A stretch of 64,000 nucleotides of DNA. Source: Kwoniella bestiolae CBS 10118. Its lineage: Eukaryota > Basidiomycota > Tremellomycetes > Tremellales > Cryptococcaceae. This document shows, piece by piece, positions 1 through 10,100 of the stretch. The stretch lies in assembly GCF_000512585.2 (NCBI RefSeq), contig NC_089247.1:310001-374000 (forward strand), read 5' to 3'. The notes under the pieces were generated by a model. That model saw only the letters and a program-made list of their open reading frames with translations. It was not told the origin of the DNA and did not search any database. The first letter of the stretch is position 1. Each line of letters starts with the position of its first letter. A program made the translations under genes and the position numbers.

Positions 1-523
1 AGTCCGATATACATGCATACCGTATCTACTGTTTGTTGCATCAGTAGCCTTTGCGGTTTCCCCAGCCAAATTCAGATGTGAAAGCCTACGATACGATGAG
101 AGTCAGTCGGGGGAATAAACTCTCCCTGATTTTCAAGGCATACAAGTGTATTGACCCAAGCAACATCACCCATACCGGGGTTGTCTCCTAGGTTAAATGT
201 TTTCGCCTTCTCTAGAAGGCCTCAAAAGCCTAGGCAGGGGTCTTGCTGGTCTTCTTCTATTTCGTCAGCAGGTCCAAAACATGATTTATCAGACCGCTCG
301 AACACAAGATGCCTTCTTCTCGCTTAAAAGCCGTTTTCACAGAATCTCCTGATAATGTTGAAAAACAGGTATATAATGGGGTCGTCTTGGGACAAGAAAG
401 CCAGATGCTTCCAACAACAACAATCATCCACGATTGAATCAAATCACACAGCAAGTCACACCATTTCACTGGTATTTCCACTCTTCCCAGTCAGGATACA
501 AAACCATCTCAGCCCCGGAAAAA
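1..523. other. 5' flank, no gene seen
   Basis: No open frame here has convincing protein character on either strand. The last 150 bases probably serve as promoter and leader of the small gene starting at 524; a short TATA-like run (gtatataatgg, near 369) lies about 150 bases before that ATG. Confidence 0.4.
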
Positions 524-822
524 ATGAGCGACAACAATACTACCAACAATACGAATACCGCTGGGGGAGCGTCTACTAATGGCAGTGCCAACACGTCCTA
601 CACTCGCAGTGCCAACACGGTCAGCGTCACCCCCCAGGGTTGGGCGTATGTAAGTTTGTGTATCTACAGTTGAACCTCAAAATCGTACTGGTACTGAGTA
701 TTGCTCAGGTCACTCTTGCGGATGGCTCAATCGTGGCCCCCGTTAGTTATGTGACCTCTAACGGGAGGTCCTTCTACAGGGATCAGACCGCGGGACAGCC
801 TAGAGATCCTGCTGGGCATTGA
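524..822 (+). CDS. Small Asn/Thr/Ser-rich protein, one intron (hypothetical)
   Basis: Not recognised. I read two exons, 524-649 and 709-822, with a 59-nt intron (GTAAGT donor, CTCAG acceptor) in phase 0, giving 79 residues. The N-terminal 35 residues are almost entirely Asn, Thr, Ser, Gly and Ala (MSDNNTTNNTNTAGG...). The second exon encodes a more ordered segment (VTLADGSIVAPVSYVTSNG) and ends RDPAGH. There is no signal peptide or membrane segment. The next gene (1537) has the same size, a similar Thr/Asn-rich start and also one phase-0 intron, so the two may be old paralogs. The consensus intron that keeps the frame open argues for a real gene; the short length and lack of a known family argue for caution. 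Confidence 0.5.
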
Positions 823-1536
823 GTCATGTTACCATAGCTGGTCTGATCGAGGTGGTTGATGAGACCTGATTTATTATGCATGACTGTTTACGAGCAATCT
901 CTGTCATGGCGTCAGGAGCGATGGGATGGGATGGTGCTTTCCCACTCCCAATGGTCGAAGGGACGTAGACCGCACGTCACAACACGTGAGAGGTCGGGTG
1001 GTGGCTTCCCTCACAAAGAAGTCATCAAAATACCCAAACTCCTAAACAGACCCTCATGATGCCTTCCAACTCATACCATCTCTGTTTAACGTGGATGAGC
1101 CTTTCCCTCGCTAAAACTGCACTCAGATTATGTGTTTTTTGAACCAGCTTACAACGGACATAACTTGTAAAGAGCTCGTAATGAAATAACGGACCGTCAC
1201 TATACTGGCCCATGGATAAGATCAGTATACTCATTATACATGGCTTGAACCATGATGACGTTTGATGCGCGATATTTCTAAGGCATGACTTGATGTGGCT
1301 CATTCAGCAGAACTGACCGACCTTTATGAAAGGCCCTGCAAGTTCCTTTCATCACAACATCATGAAAAGACCCATAACTCGATATGCGCCAATGCGGACT
1401 TCTAAGTAACTTGCAAAGATACATAAACAGAGTGATTTGCCTCTTGCCACTCCCCTATCAATAACCCATCCACTTACGACTATACGCATATTCATAACCC
1501 AACCCAAAGCACAAGCACAGCCACAACATAACAAAG
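823..1536. other. Intergenic, promoter of the 1537 gene
   Basis: No frame with protein character is visible on either strand. The last 40 bases before 1537 are C/A-rich (cacaagcacagccacaacat), typical of a fungal leader sequence. Confidence 0.4.
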
Positions 1537-1833
1537 ATGAGTGAACAAACACCTACTACCAATACAATCAACAGTACTTCCCATGCGGGTACTTTCAACG
1601 CCAGTACCGACGCGGCGCCCCGAAGTGATGTGAGTTACGATCTCTCGAGAACGATGGCCTGATGTGTGCTGCAAGGGGGCTGATAGCAGATCGGCCGACT
1701 GGGCCTGGACGTTCAGGTCGGCTCTGCATCCCATGGAAGCACCCATGATCGATCAACAAACTTGGTGGAGAACATGCAATGTAAGAAGGAACTTGAAGCT
1801 GCTCATGATGATTATCGACGCAGAGAAAAATGA
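1537..1833 (+). CDS. Small Thr/Ser-rich protein, one intron (hypothetical)
   Basis: Not recognised. Exon 1 is 1537-1629 and exon 2 is 1687-1833, separated by a 57-nt intron (GTGAGT donor, GATAG acceptor) in phase 0, giving 79 residues. Exon 1 encodes a Thr/Asn/Ser-rich stretch (MSEQTPTTNTINSTSHAG). Exon 2 ends in a charged, probably helical tail (KKELEAAHDDYRRREK). Length, N-terminal composition and intron layout match the gene at 524, which suggests a diverged tandem pair. There is no signal peptide. Function unknown. Confidence 0.45.
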
Positions 1834-2276
1834 ATGGTTCTCTTGTCCTGTATTCACTTTGATGTCCGAACGTTGAACCTTTTAGCCCTATTTTTGTAGA
1901 CGTGCTTACCAAGAGATGACATGTTCTCTGCATTGTACACAATGGCTTTCAGAGGAGGCCCTTGCTAAACGGTCATGATGCAGAGCGAAGAGCAAGACTT
2001 TGCAAAGCTGAGAGCGATCACACGCGCTAATACGATCGCACGCACAATTTGCGTTGCAGACCTCATGAGCTTTGACTGTGGTACAGCGAGGAAAAATGAC
2101 AAAACATCTGGAACTCAACCCGATAAAAGCGATATGGAATTAAGTATGTCATGGTTTGTAGACGACTGAACTCAGTCACGATTGTCCTCACAGCACAAGG
2201 GAAAAAATAACTACTAAACTCTCTTCGTCCAACAGATATTGAAAATATACTTATAAATAAGTGTACAGAGATCCAC
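1834..2276. other. Spacer with a weak ORF
   Basis: A plus-strand frame from 1975 to 2169 (MMQSEEQDFAKLRAIT...) is open for 64 codons but has no consistent splice link to the gene upstream and no recognisable motif. I treat the stretch as the convergent 3' flank of the genes at 1537 and 2927. Confidence 0.35.
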
Positions 2277-2927
2277 CTAACATGTATCAGGCTCGTCATC
2301 CCCCGGGACCAAACCCAACTTAGGTCCGTAAGCTCTTTGTTCAGGTAGTGGGAATCCCTCCGAATCCCAGACGATGAATCGGCTGTGCACACAGTTGTAG
2401 CACGATCAGTATCGGTATCACAAATTGTGCGAGATATAGTCACGAGATAGGAGAGATGGAACCACTCACAAGCTTGCTTCGGGCTTCCAGCAACGGGAGG
2501 GGGCAAAGTAGAAATCGTAGTGGTCGTAAACTTCATTTTGGAATACGAAGTTTAGCTATACAACGGGGTATATCAGCATCTATCCGAACCCTCATTATCT
2601 TCCACTTAAGTCGTATTCTTTGGTTTGATCTTCTGCACACTGAGTCTGTAGAGAAGTACGGAGGAGACTCTTACCCACCAACAAATCTTCCCCACCATTA
2701 TATTCCTCAACCCAGGCCAAGGTATATTTCCCCGAAGTACTCCCTTCGAAACTCATCGAGATGCTCTCTCCGCCTACTAGTTGGTCGGGCCACTCCGAGG
2801 TAAATTGCACCTCTGATTGGCGTTTCCCGAGATTCTCAAGGTCTGATCGTGAGATTTGGGCGGATGGGAGGGCTTGGGTGATGTTGAGGAGGAGAATGAA
2901 TGAGAGGAGTGGTAGGAGTGAGAACAT
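2277..2927 (-). CDS. Small secreted protein with beta-sandwich-like region
   Basis: The start at 2927 opens a clear signal peptide (MFSLLPLLSFILLLNITQA, cleavage near ALP). The mature part has alternating strand-like segments (SEVQFTSEWPDQLVGGESIS, GKYTLAWVEEYNGGED) resembling the N-terminal domain of fungal GPI/Kre9-type secreted proteins. Exon 1 is 2675-2927, ending at a GTAAGA donor. Further exons seem to encode QNEVYDHYDFYFAPSRCW and the C-terminal RFIVWDSEGFPLPEQRAYG, ending DEPDTC with the stop at 2277-2279. A GTGAGT intron splits the last two. The join between exon 1 and the Tyr-rich exon is unclear; a 29- or 42-nt first intron and a GTTCGG donor are the options I found. No GPI tail is visible. 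Function unknown, probably cell wall or extracellular. Confidence 0.5.
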
Positions 2928-3542
2928 ATTGTATTGGTTTGATATATCGTTCAAAGAAATGACAGGGCTGGGTGTATATGGTATATAAGTAGGATTGAAA
3001 TGAGAAGGAAATAGGCTAGTTATATATCCTATATCTTTCAGATCTCGCTCCAATCGATAAAAGACGAAAGAGAGACAGCACCGAGGGGCGATGTCAGTAA
3101 GTTGGATCTAGGTTCAGATCTGTGCACTGCTTTGTTCTTGATCCGCTTTGTTAGGATACATCCGCTACATCCACCGCTCCGGCGACACAGCTAACGGTGC
3201 ACAGCTTTCGTAGTGGATGGAATTGGTTTCATGCAGTTATCTTCTGAACACCCCACCCCGTACGAGTCCAGCTGACAGCTGATCTGCTCTTTAGCTTACT
3301 TAGATTACGGTGCGACGTCATTTCTTCGGACATAGCCGCTTAGTCTGTTACGTCACGTGACTGGTCGCTGGGTTGCCTTGATTTCCTCGAGAATTTCAAC
3401 TCTTTTGCTACTCTGATGCAGAAACCTTGAAAGCAGTTCAACATGATTTATGAGAGCTCATCGATATCGAGATGCTCATCGAGGGACCGAGATTAGATCC
3501 AGACCCGACTCGATGACATCCTGAGCGCAAGAGCAGGATCAG
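2928..3542. other. Divergent intergenic promoter region
   Basis: This lies between the secreted protein gene (minus) and the ALKBH8-like gene (plus). It holds no credible coding frame. A TATA-like run (ggtatataag) occurs near 2980, about 55 bases upstream of the 2927 start. Confidence 0.45.
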
Positions 3543-4592
3543 GTGAAGATGGGTAATACAACAATGGACGATATCACATGGGTAACTGATCCGTGGGGTC
3601 ATACAACGAGGATCATCCATGTACCTTGTGGGGCATCAAGATGCAACATGTACGACTCGCGTAAATCCACCTCACGCACTGGTTCTTCACCATCGTCAGC
3701 CCAGAGTGATGATGGACACGATCAAGAGATTATAGAATACAATAATGGTCTAACCCTTATCAACCATTTCCTCCCTCCCGAGGCATACCACGTTCTACTC
3801 GAGACTATCAAAGAAGATTTCCGGGAACTAGAAGAGACCAAGCGACGAGAACAGTCCACCATTCCCCAAAATCATGACACCATCAATCCATCCATCACTC
3901 CAAAGAACTCTCAACCAAAAGCCAAACCAAAACTACGAAGACAAGCAATCCACTACGGCCCAAAATACGACTACACCACCAACCATGCCTGTCCCAACTC
4001 CATCCCCAATCCCACCTACATCCAAAACCTCATCGAACGTATCAAACCTCATATACGTGGGTTAGACATAAACCAAGCGACCATACAATATTATCCTCCG
4101 GGGTCGGGGATACCCCCTCATATAGATACGCATTCGTGTTTTGAGGATGAGATATTGTCTTTCTCTTTAGGTGCGGGGGTGAACATGGGGTTTCAGAGAG
4201 GGGATTGGGGGACTAGGGAGAAGATGTTTGCTCCTAGGCGGTGTGCCGCTATCTCTACCTCCACTTCCAATTCTGATGTTGCACAGAACACATCTGGTTC
4301 GAATGGAAATGCCACTGGACAGACGACACATAGCTCTACACCCTCAACATCGCCCAAACCCTCAGAGCCATCGACATACCATGAGATCCACCTTCCGCCC
4401 AATAGTCTATGTATCATGTCGAACGAGATCCGGTATGCGTGGACGCACGGGATCAGATCGAGAGCTACGGACGATGGGATCAAGAGGGGGGATAGGTATA
4501 GTATCACGTTTAGGAAGGTGGATTTCGAGGGGGTTTGTGCGTGCCAGTATGGAGTTTGGTGTGATTCGCAGCAGGGTAAATCCAAGGATTAG
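3543..4592 (+). CDS. ALKBH8: ALKBH8-type 2-oxoglutarate/Fe(II) dioxygenase
   Basis: AlkB-family oxygenase. In other eukaryotes the ALKBH8 AlkB domain hydroxylates the wobble uridine mcm5U in tRNA. The single 349-residue frame carries the iron-binding HxD in PPHIDTHSCFED (about residues 193-195), the distal His in YAWTHGIRSR (about 302), the 2-oxoglutarate Arg in RYSITFRK (about 318), and a Cys-rich tail CACQYGVWCDSQ that closely matches the C-terminal zinc-type motif of the ALKBH8 AlkB domain. A strand preceding the core reads NGLTLINHFLPP. A Ser/Thr/Asn-rich insert (about residues 237-280) interrupts the domain between HxD and the distal His. Neither the RRM nor the methyltransferase domain of animal ALKBH8 is present. 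Start alternatives are the Met codons at 3549 and 3564. It is convergent with PPE1. Confidence 0.85.
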   Translation: MKMGNTTMDDITWVTDPWGHTTRIIHVPCGASRCNMYDSRKSTSRTGSSPSSAQSDDGHDQEIIEYNNGLTLINHFLPPEAYHVLLETIKEDFRELEETKRREQSTIPQNHDTINPSITPKNSQPKAKPKLRRQAIHYGPKYDYTTNHACPNSIPNPTYIQNLIERIKPHIRGLDINQATIQYYPPGSGIPPHIDTHSCFEDEILSFSLGAGVNMGFQRGDWGTREKMFAPRRCAAISTSTSNSDVAQNTSGSNGNATGQTTHSSTPSTSPKPSEPSTYHEIHLPPNSLCIMSNEIRYAWTHGIRSRATDDGIKRGDRYSITFRKVDFEGVCACQYGVWCDSQQGKSKD

Positions 4593-4847
4593 TCAACTCA
4601 GACGATGATCATCCCATGTGAGGGAGGTATGCTATCTTCGAGGAAAGAAGAATAGTAGGCTCAGTTTGTCCATCTTTGTAGGACTATTTGACTTACTTTT
4701 CTTCCCAATTATCTTACTGTTGTTGTAATATATCAATAATCATTTTAGAAACCCTAGAAATACATGCATCTATAGTATGAATTATGCCATATCATGCTAT
4801 CAACGAATTCATCATCAAACGCCTTGAACAGATTGAAGCCACTAATG

Positions 4848-6701
4848 CTAGTCCTCTCCAACTCGCTTCACAACATTATTCAGTTTCATCCCCGGCACAC
4901 CAGGTTGACCAATCTTAGGAGGAAGCACTAACACCCTCGTATTCCTCCGCCAAAATTGAACGATCGTATCAGCCAATGATGAGGGATTGTCCTGTATCAC
5001 AAAGCACAAATCAGCTTGTATCCATAACTTTACAAACCACATGCACCTTCCAGCTGAACGGTAGATGAGGATTACTTGGGTGATCTTAACCCACCTCATG
5101 CAGATAATGGCCCGTATCAGGCATGACCTCCAGCTGGAACTTTCCTTGCCTACAACACCATATCACTGTGATCAGCTCGAGAGTTCCTGAAAAGATAGGT
5201 TATACTGAGCAGAAGAACAGATCACTCACATTTGCCCAACCATCAATTCCTTATCTAATCTCTCTTGTCCAGCTAAGACCAATAACCTCGCGCATTTAGC
5301 TTGTAGGAATCGCTGGCTTAGGCCTCTGTACCATTCTACGAAAGTCCGAAAATAGGATGATTAGCTTACACAACCTCGGATTCACAGATAGGGGTGATCA
5401 TGGGCTTACCCTCCCAGTATGGCTCCGTAGCCAGTAAATCAGTCCTCCATATCTGCTTTTCTCCGCCGCTACTGGTATTTGATGGATCCGGTATCAAGAA
5501 GGATGGTACGGATACTCTGGCTGCTTCTGTATCTCTTAGAGTATTTGAGGATAAACTATCACGAATCTATCAGCTTTCTACTCTTGTGAGGGCTTTTTCG
5601 AAAGGAAGGCTAATTGTTTCATACGTGTGAGAGGTGACAATACTCACTGCCAATGTATCGCATCTACCACGGATCTGAAGGTACTCGGACGCTGGGATAG
5701 GATGGACTTCATGAGTGGTAGAGCTTCTATTGCGGTACCTGCACGAAGGTGGATAATGCAAATGATCAGCTATCTGGAGATTCCTGAGCAACTATATAGC
5801 TCACCTTCCACAACATCCAATACTATCACTCCAGGTATCGTATATCCCTTCTTCTGCAGTATAGGAGCGGAAGATAGGATTGGTGCAGCACCCATCGAAT
5901 GGCCAAGTAGCTATAAATGTATCAGCTGTGTGATTAACTTCTGGAATTCAATCAGAGATATTCAGCTTACTATCAGCGAAGGTGATTCTTTCGAATCAGG
6001 GAAGATATGCTGTATCAACCCCGTAAAATCGTCCAATAAGGTAGGTAACGATAGATCCCGTTCAGATGATGATGATCCAGCAGTCTTGGTTTTACCTATT
6101 CAGCCAAGGTACATGAGCTATGATATGATAAGGCGACTAACCAGAAGACAGCTCACCATGACCTCTACAATCGAAGCTGACCACCCCTAGTTCACCATTA
6201 CTACTCTCTCTTATGTGTTTAGCTAGCGCTGCGAATGATAACCCCGATGCTCCCGCTCCATGATGACATATCAGATATGTTCCCTTTCCTTTCCCAGTGG
6301 AGATTTGAGGCGGAGTGAGGTATACTCTGAAAGTCGTTGAGGAAGAGGAAGGGGTGACTTCCAGTGCTTGTTGGAAGAATGATGAGGCGGATAGAGGTGT
6401 GAGGTCTGTTGAGCCGTATTTTGTAGGTGGGGGGAGACTATCGGAATCAGAGACAATCAGCTGACAAACTATCCCCAGCCTGCTATTCTGCCAGCTGAGG
6501 GAGGCAACAAGAATCCATGTAAGATGAGAAGACCCACGCTGCATGAAGATCGCCCAACCCATCCTCTTCATCCTCCAACTCCTCTTGACCATCTTCATCT
6601 TCATCTTCATCTTCATCTTCATGTTCCTCTGCCCATGGCGCCTTTGTCCTTGGTAGTTGAGGTAGTTTGTTTGCCATTGCTTTTCTGAATGCGTCTGACA
6701 T
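4848..6701 (-). CDS. PPE1: Protein phosphatase methylesterase 1 (PP2A demethylase)
   Basis: Alpha/beta hydrolase that removes the methyl ester from the C-terminal Leu of the PP2A catalytic subunit. At least seven exons can be chained. The start at 6701 gives MSDAFRKAMANKLPQLP, then an acidic Glu/Asp run. The core follows: LICHHGAGASGLSFAALAKH (oxyanion region), VVSFDCRGHG, the nucleophile elbow GHSMGAAP, VIVLDVVEGTAIEAL (catalytic Asp plus the family-specific VVEGTA), LRDTEAARVSVP, IWRTDLLATEPYWEGW, LLVLAGQERLDKELM, and the catalytic His in PDTGHYLHE. The last exon is 4848-4991. All triad residues are present and the order matches the family throughout. Introns are short with GTGAGT-type donors. 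The divergent spacer to the arrestin gene is about 480 bases. Confidence 0.9.
6596..6625. repeat. Coding trinucleotide-pair microsatellite in PPE1 exon 1
   Basis: Five tandem copies of a 6-base unit (cttcat on the plus strand) encode the alternating Glu-Asp run in the N-terminal acidic segment of PPE1. The unit keeps frame, so length variation would only change the acidic tract. Confidence 0.75.
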
Positions 6702-7183
6702 GGTGATGCTGAGGTTATGTTTGCTATGTGATATGACTGTCTATGCTATGTATGAACTCTTCGAGGCGTAATCAACGTCTTTCGGCTTTGTAAACCACGA
6801 GTGAACCGGTGGTCTGTGCGGTGGTGATGTATGATGATGGAGTACGGAGATGTGTTGAATGTCCGCGTGTCATGTTGTATACTTTATTTCGATCGCTTAA
6901 TGAGGTTATGACGGGTATGTGCATCAGCATCCTTCATGTTCTCGGTACAAGTTGTGAACATGTTATGTTATTCCTCTTGACATCAACTTCTAACATCCAT
7001 ATCATTCATTGCTATCATTAATACGAGTATCTTGTCGCCCAAGTTGACCCAGTAGACCCAATCCGTGCAGTATCTCCTACCATCAAGCTCAGCCTCAGTG
7101 ACTGTGACGTAGTGATCACATCTCCCCCCAGGTCCTCTAATTCACATACCACCCAAGAGCCACATCCATGATATAACCCCACA
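6702..7183. promoter_or_regulatory. Shared divergent promoter, PPE1 / arrestin gene
   Basis: About 480 bases between two diverging starts with no coding character. The final 40 bases before 7184 are C/A-rich, as in other leaders in this window. A small plus-strand open frame (6809-7021) has no codon-usage or motif support. Confidence 0.5.
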
Positions 7184-10100
7184 ATGTCCCATCCAGCTCG
7201 TCTCCTCCTCCGAGCACCACCCCATCTCCCCTTTATCCAAGGCTATCCAGGTATCCCCGCCTCTCCTACCCGCAAAGCAGCAGGCGTCCACGGCTCACTG
7301 GAGCTGCGCGTCGGATCAATACCCGTAAAAGCCAAATGGGTAAGAGTGGAAATACGCAAATACGAATCACTCCCTCCTGGTTTCCCCAACTCCTCTTTCG
7401 AGCCAGTCTGGGAGCATATCGGAGAGATAGAAACATTGTGGAAGCCAAGTGATGAAAGTAAAGAGACTGAGTTGATAGAGACGGCGGATTTCAAGTTCTT
7501 CCTACCTCTTCCAGAGAATATACCTCCGACCATCGAGCTGGCTAGATCTACAGGGGTTCGATACGAACTGGTAGCTGCGTTGTGCTATAAGCAGAAATCT
7601 GGATTATTCAAGAAAGAATCATACCCTATATTGAAGATATCTGAACCGCTGTTAATCATCAAGCATGAATTACATTCCTCTTGGCCATTGTACAACCTGC
7701 CCGACTCGAAGACTGTCAAAGCTGCGAACGACCAGCTGATATTGAACGTCTCAAGACCCAATACAGCGTTCAGCTCAGGAGATAGGATACAGTTCTCGGC
7801 TTCACTGAAATCGACAAAATCCCAACCGTTCAAATTAAAGGGATTCGAATGTACGATATACGAGTTGATCACTTCCATCCCTATCCCGCCTGATGCTCAG
7901 GGGACCAAGGGGAAGAAGAGGAAATCCCTACAGAACCCTATTACGAAATCTAGACCTATATCTACGGTGAAAGCTGCGGTGGACGAACGGATAGGACTGG
8001 GTGGTGAGAAGTCAGCTAAAGTTGAGATGCTAGTTGACAGAGTGTTGGTAACGGTGAAAAATGCTAGGACGCTTAGAGTTGAATATGCGTTGGAGGTCAA
8101 AGCCGTTATGGAAGGGATACGGGATAAGATTGAAGTGGGGGATATCATGTACACGGTCGGGGTGTTTGATAGGAATACTTCAGATCAGGCTACGAGGTGA
8201 GCGTCATGCTTCTCACATTCGCTTTTATGCTTTTTGAGAGAATTCAATTAATTCTTTAGTGCTTCGTCATCTCCGTAGAGACATTGGCCGTGTAGACTCT
8301 CTATGTCCAGATATACCCCAACCATCGCCCCCACCCCGTCCAATGGACTCAACACCCTTCTCAGGCTCTCAACCTGACCTACCCCCAAATGCTCGATTCA
8401 ACGGTAATCTCAAACCACCTAGTAATTTCCCACCTTCACGTCCTAATTCTGGTGTGTTCCAGCTTCAGCAGCCACAACAGCAGGTTCAGGGCTTCGACTC
8501 ACGACTACCTTACCAACGACATTCCTCCACGAACAGCGCCAGTACCTACACCACTATCAATACCCAAACCAACGAGTTCGGTATGACTCCCACTCCGACT
8601 CAGAATAGACCTTACGGGACTATGCCTACTTCACCAGGTCAACGTACACCAGAAGTGATGTTTCCGACTGCTCAGCCACGTCCTAGGAGTTCATCACCCA
8701 CTTCACCCGCTCGCGAGTCCTCCGGTGGACACGATCGTTATGTACAAAGTGATGTAGGACATGATGCGAATAGTAATAGATATTCCACAGCTACTATGGC
8801 TACATTCGGCAGATGGGATAAAGGGTTGAAGAATGCCATGAGACCGGAGCAGGAAAGTGACCGAGCTGCCACGAGTATGGCTTCTAGCGAGGTGAGTGAT
8901 GAGTGCCCTTGACTCCTGAAACAAGCCAGACAAGCTGAATCTCCCGCTCAGAACGCACCCACGCCTACAACTCCCACCGTCCCTTCACCGTCCACCCGTC
9001 AATCCTCCCCTATGGCCTCTCTCCCATCTCGCCCCACCTCAGCCAGACCACCAGTCCCACCAAGTTCCTTCTACCTCACTTCAGAGCAGGAAAAGTCCCT
9101 CCAGCGAGAACGATACGAAGCTGCCAGAAACGCTAGTGTCCCTCTCACTGCCGCTCAAACGCCAAAGAAGAGCGAAGAGGAGATACCTGAGATACCTCCA
9201 CCGGAATATGCACCTCCCGTACCTGCTCAGCCTAAACGACAGTATACTGCCCCCTCTAGACCGGTGTCTGAATATACCAGCTTGAATGGATCACCCGCCA
9301 ATTCAAGTCCGAAGACCACTAGTTCACCGAGGTTGGCTTCTCCCCCTCCGGGTGCTAGACCCAGCTCTGGATCTAATAGAATGGGATCGCCCCGACCTCC
9401 TTCTATAGCTGAACAGCAGCACCATCTGTCAGCTGCTGAAGAGAAGGAGATACAGCGTAGAAGGTATGAGGAAGCTACCTCAAAGGTTAACGAGACTACT
9501 ACGCCTAAAGCTGGACCTTCCAAGATCAACGTTGAGAAAGCCAACGCTTCACCGAATAGACAATCAAGTATCATACAGGCTTTGAAAACTTCTCCACCTC
9601 TGTTTCCCAGGAAATCTTCGGGAGCCAGTGATGGACCTATACCCTACAATGCTATCTATCCGCCTGGTCGAACTAGCTCTAAGGCAGATGGTGCCTCACC
9701 TGCAACGGTTGGATTGGGGATCTCAGCTAATGGAGGTGGAGGTGGAAGTGGGATGAGCGAGAAGGAACAGATGAAACGGTATTACGAAGCTCAAGAGGCC
9801 GTTGCACAAGCTCAAGGGCAGTCAAATCCGAACTCACCGAGTAAAAGGATCAATGTGGGGAGCAGTAGTGTGTTGTCTAGGAGGTCTGGAGGAGGAAGTA
9901 TAGGTTCGATAAGTGTGAATGAGCATGGGCAGAGGCGGGAAACGACTAATGCGATGGATGAGAAAGAACAGATGAAGAGGTTTTATGAAGCTCAGGATCG
10001 AGTCGCCGCTGCGTCCCGAGGGGAGGCGATTGGCAGTGCAAGTGGGTCTCAATCAAGGCAGGGTACTGTTCCTTCAGCGATAGATGAAAAAGAGCAGATG

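Noticed and set aside
2063..2536. Minus-strand 157-codon frame starting MKFTTTTISTLPP
   Set aside because: Another frame through the same stretch gives more protein-like exons joined by a GTGAGT intron and continuous with the signal-peptide gene.
4193..4608. Overlapping frames on both strands inside the ALKBH8-like gene
   Set aside because: Shadow frames of the oxygenase exon, which carries the catalytic motifs.
5627..6190. Plus-strand frame of 187 codons
   Set aside because: It overlaps in antisense the PPE1 exons carrying GHSMG and VVEGTA, which are strongly supported; no motif in the plus frame.
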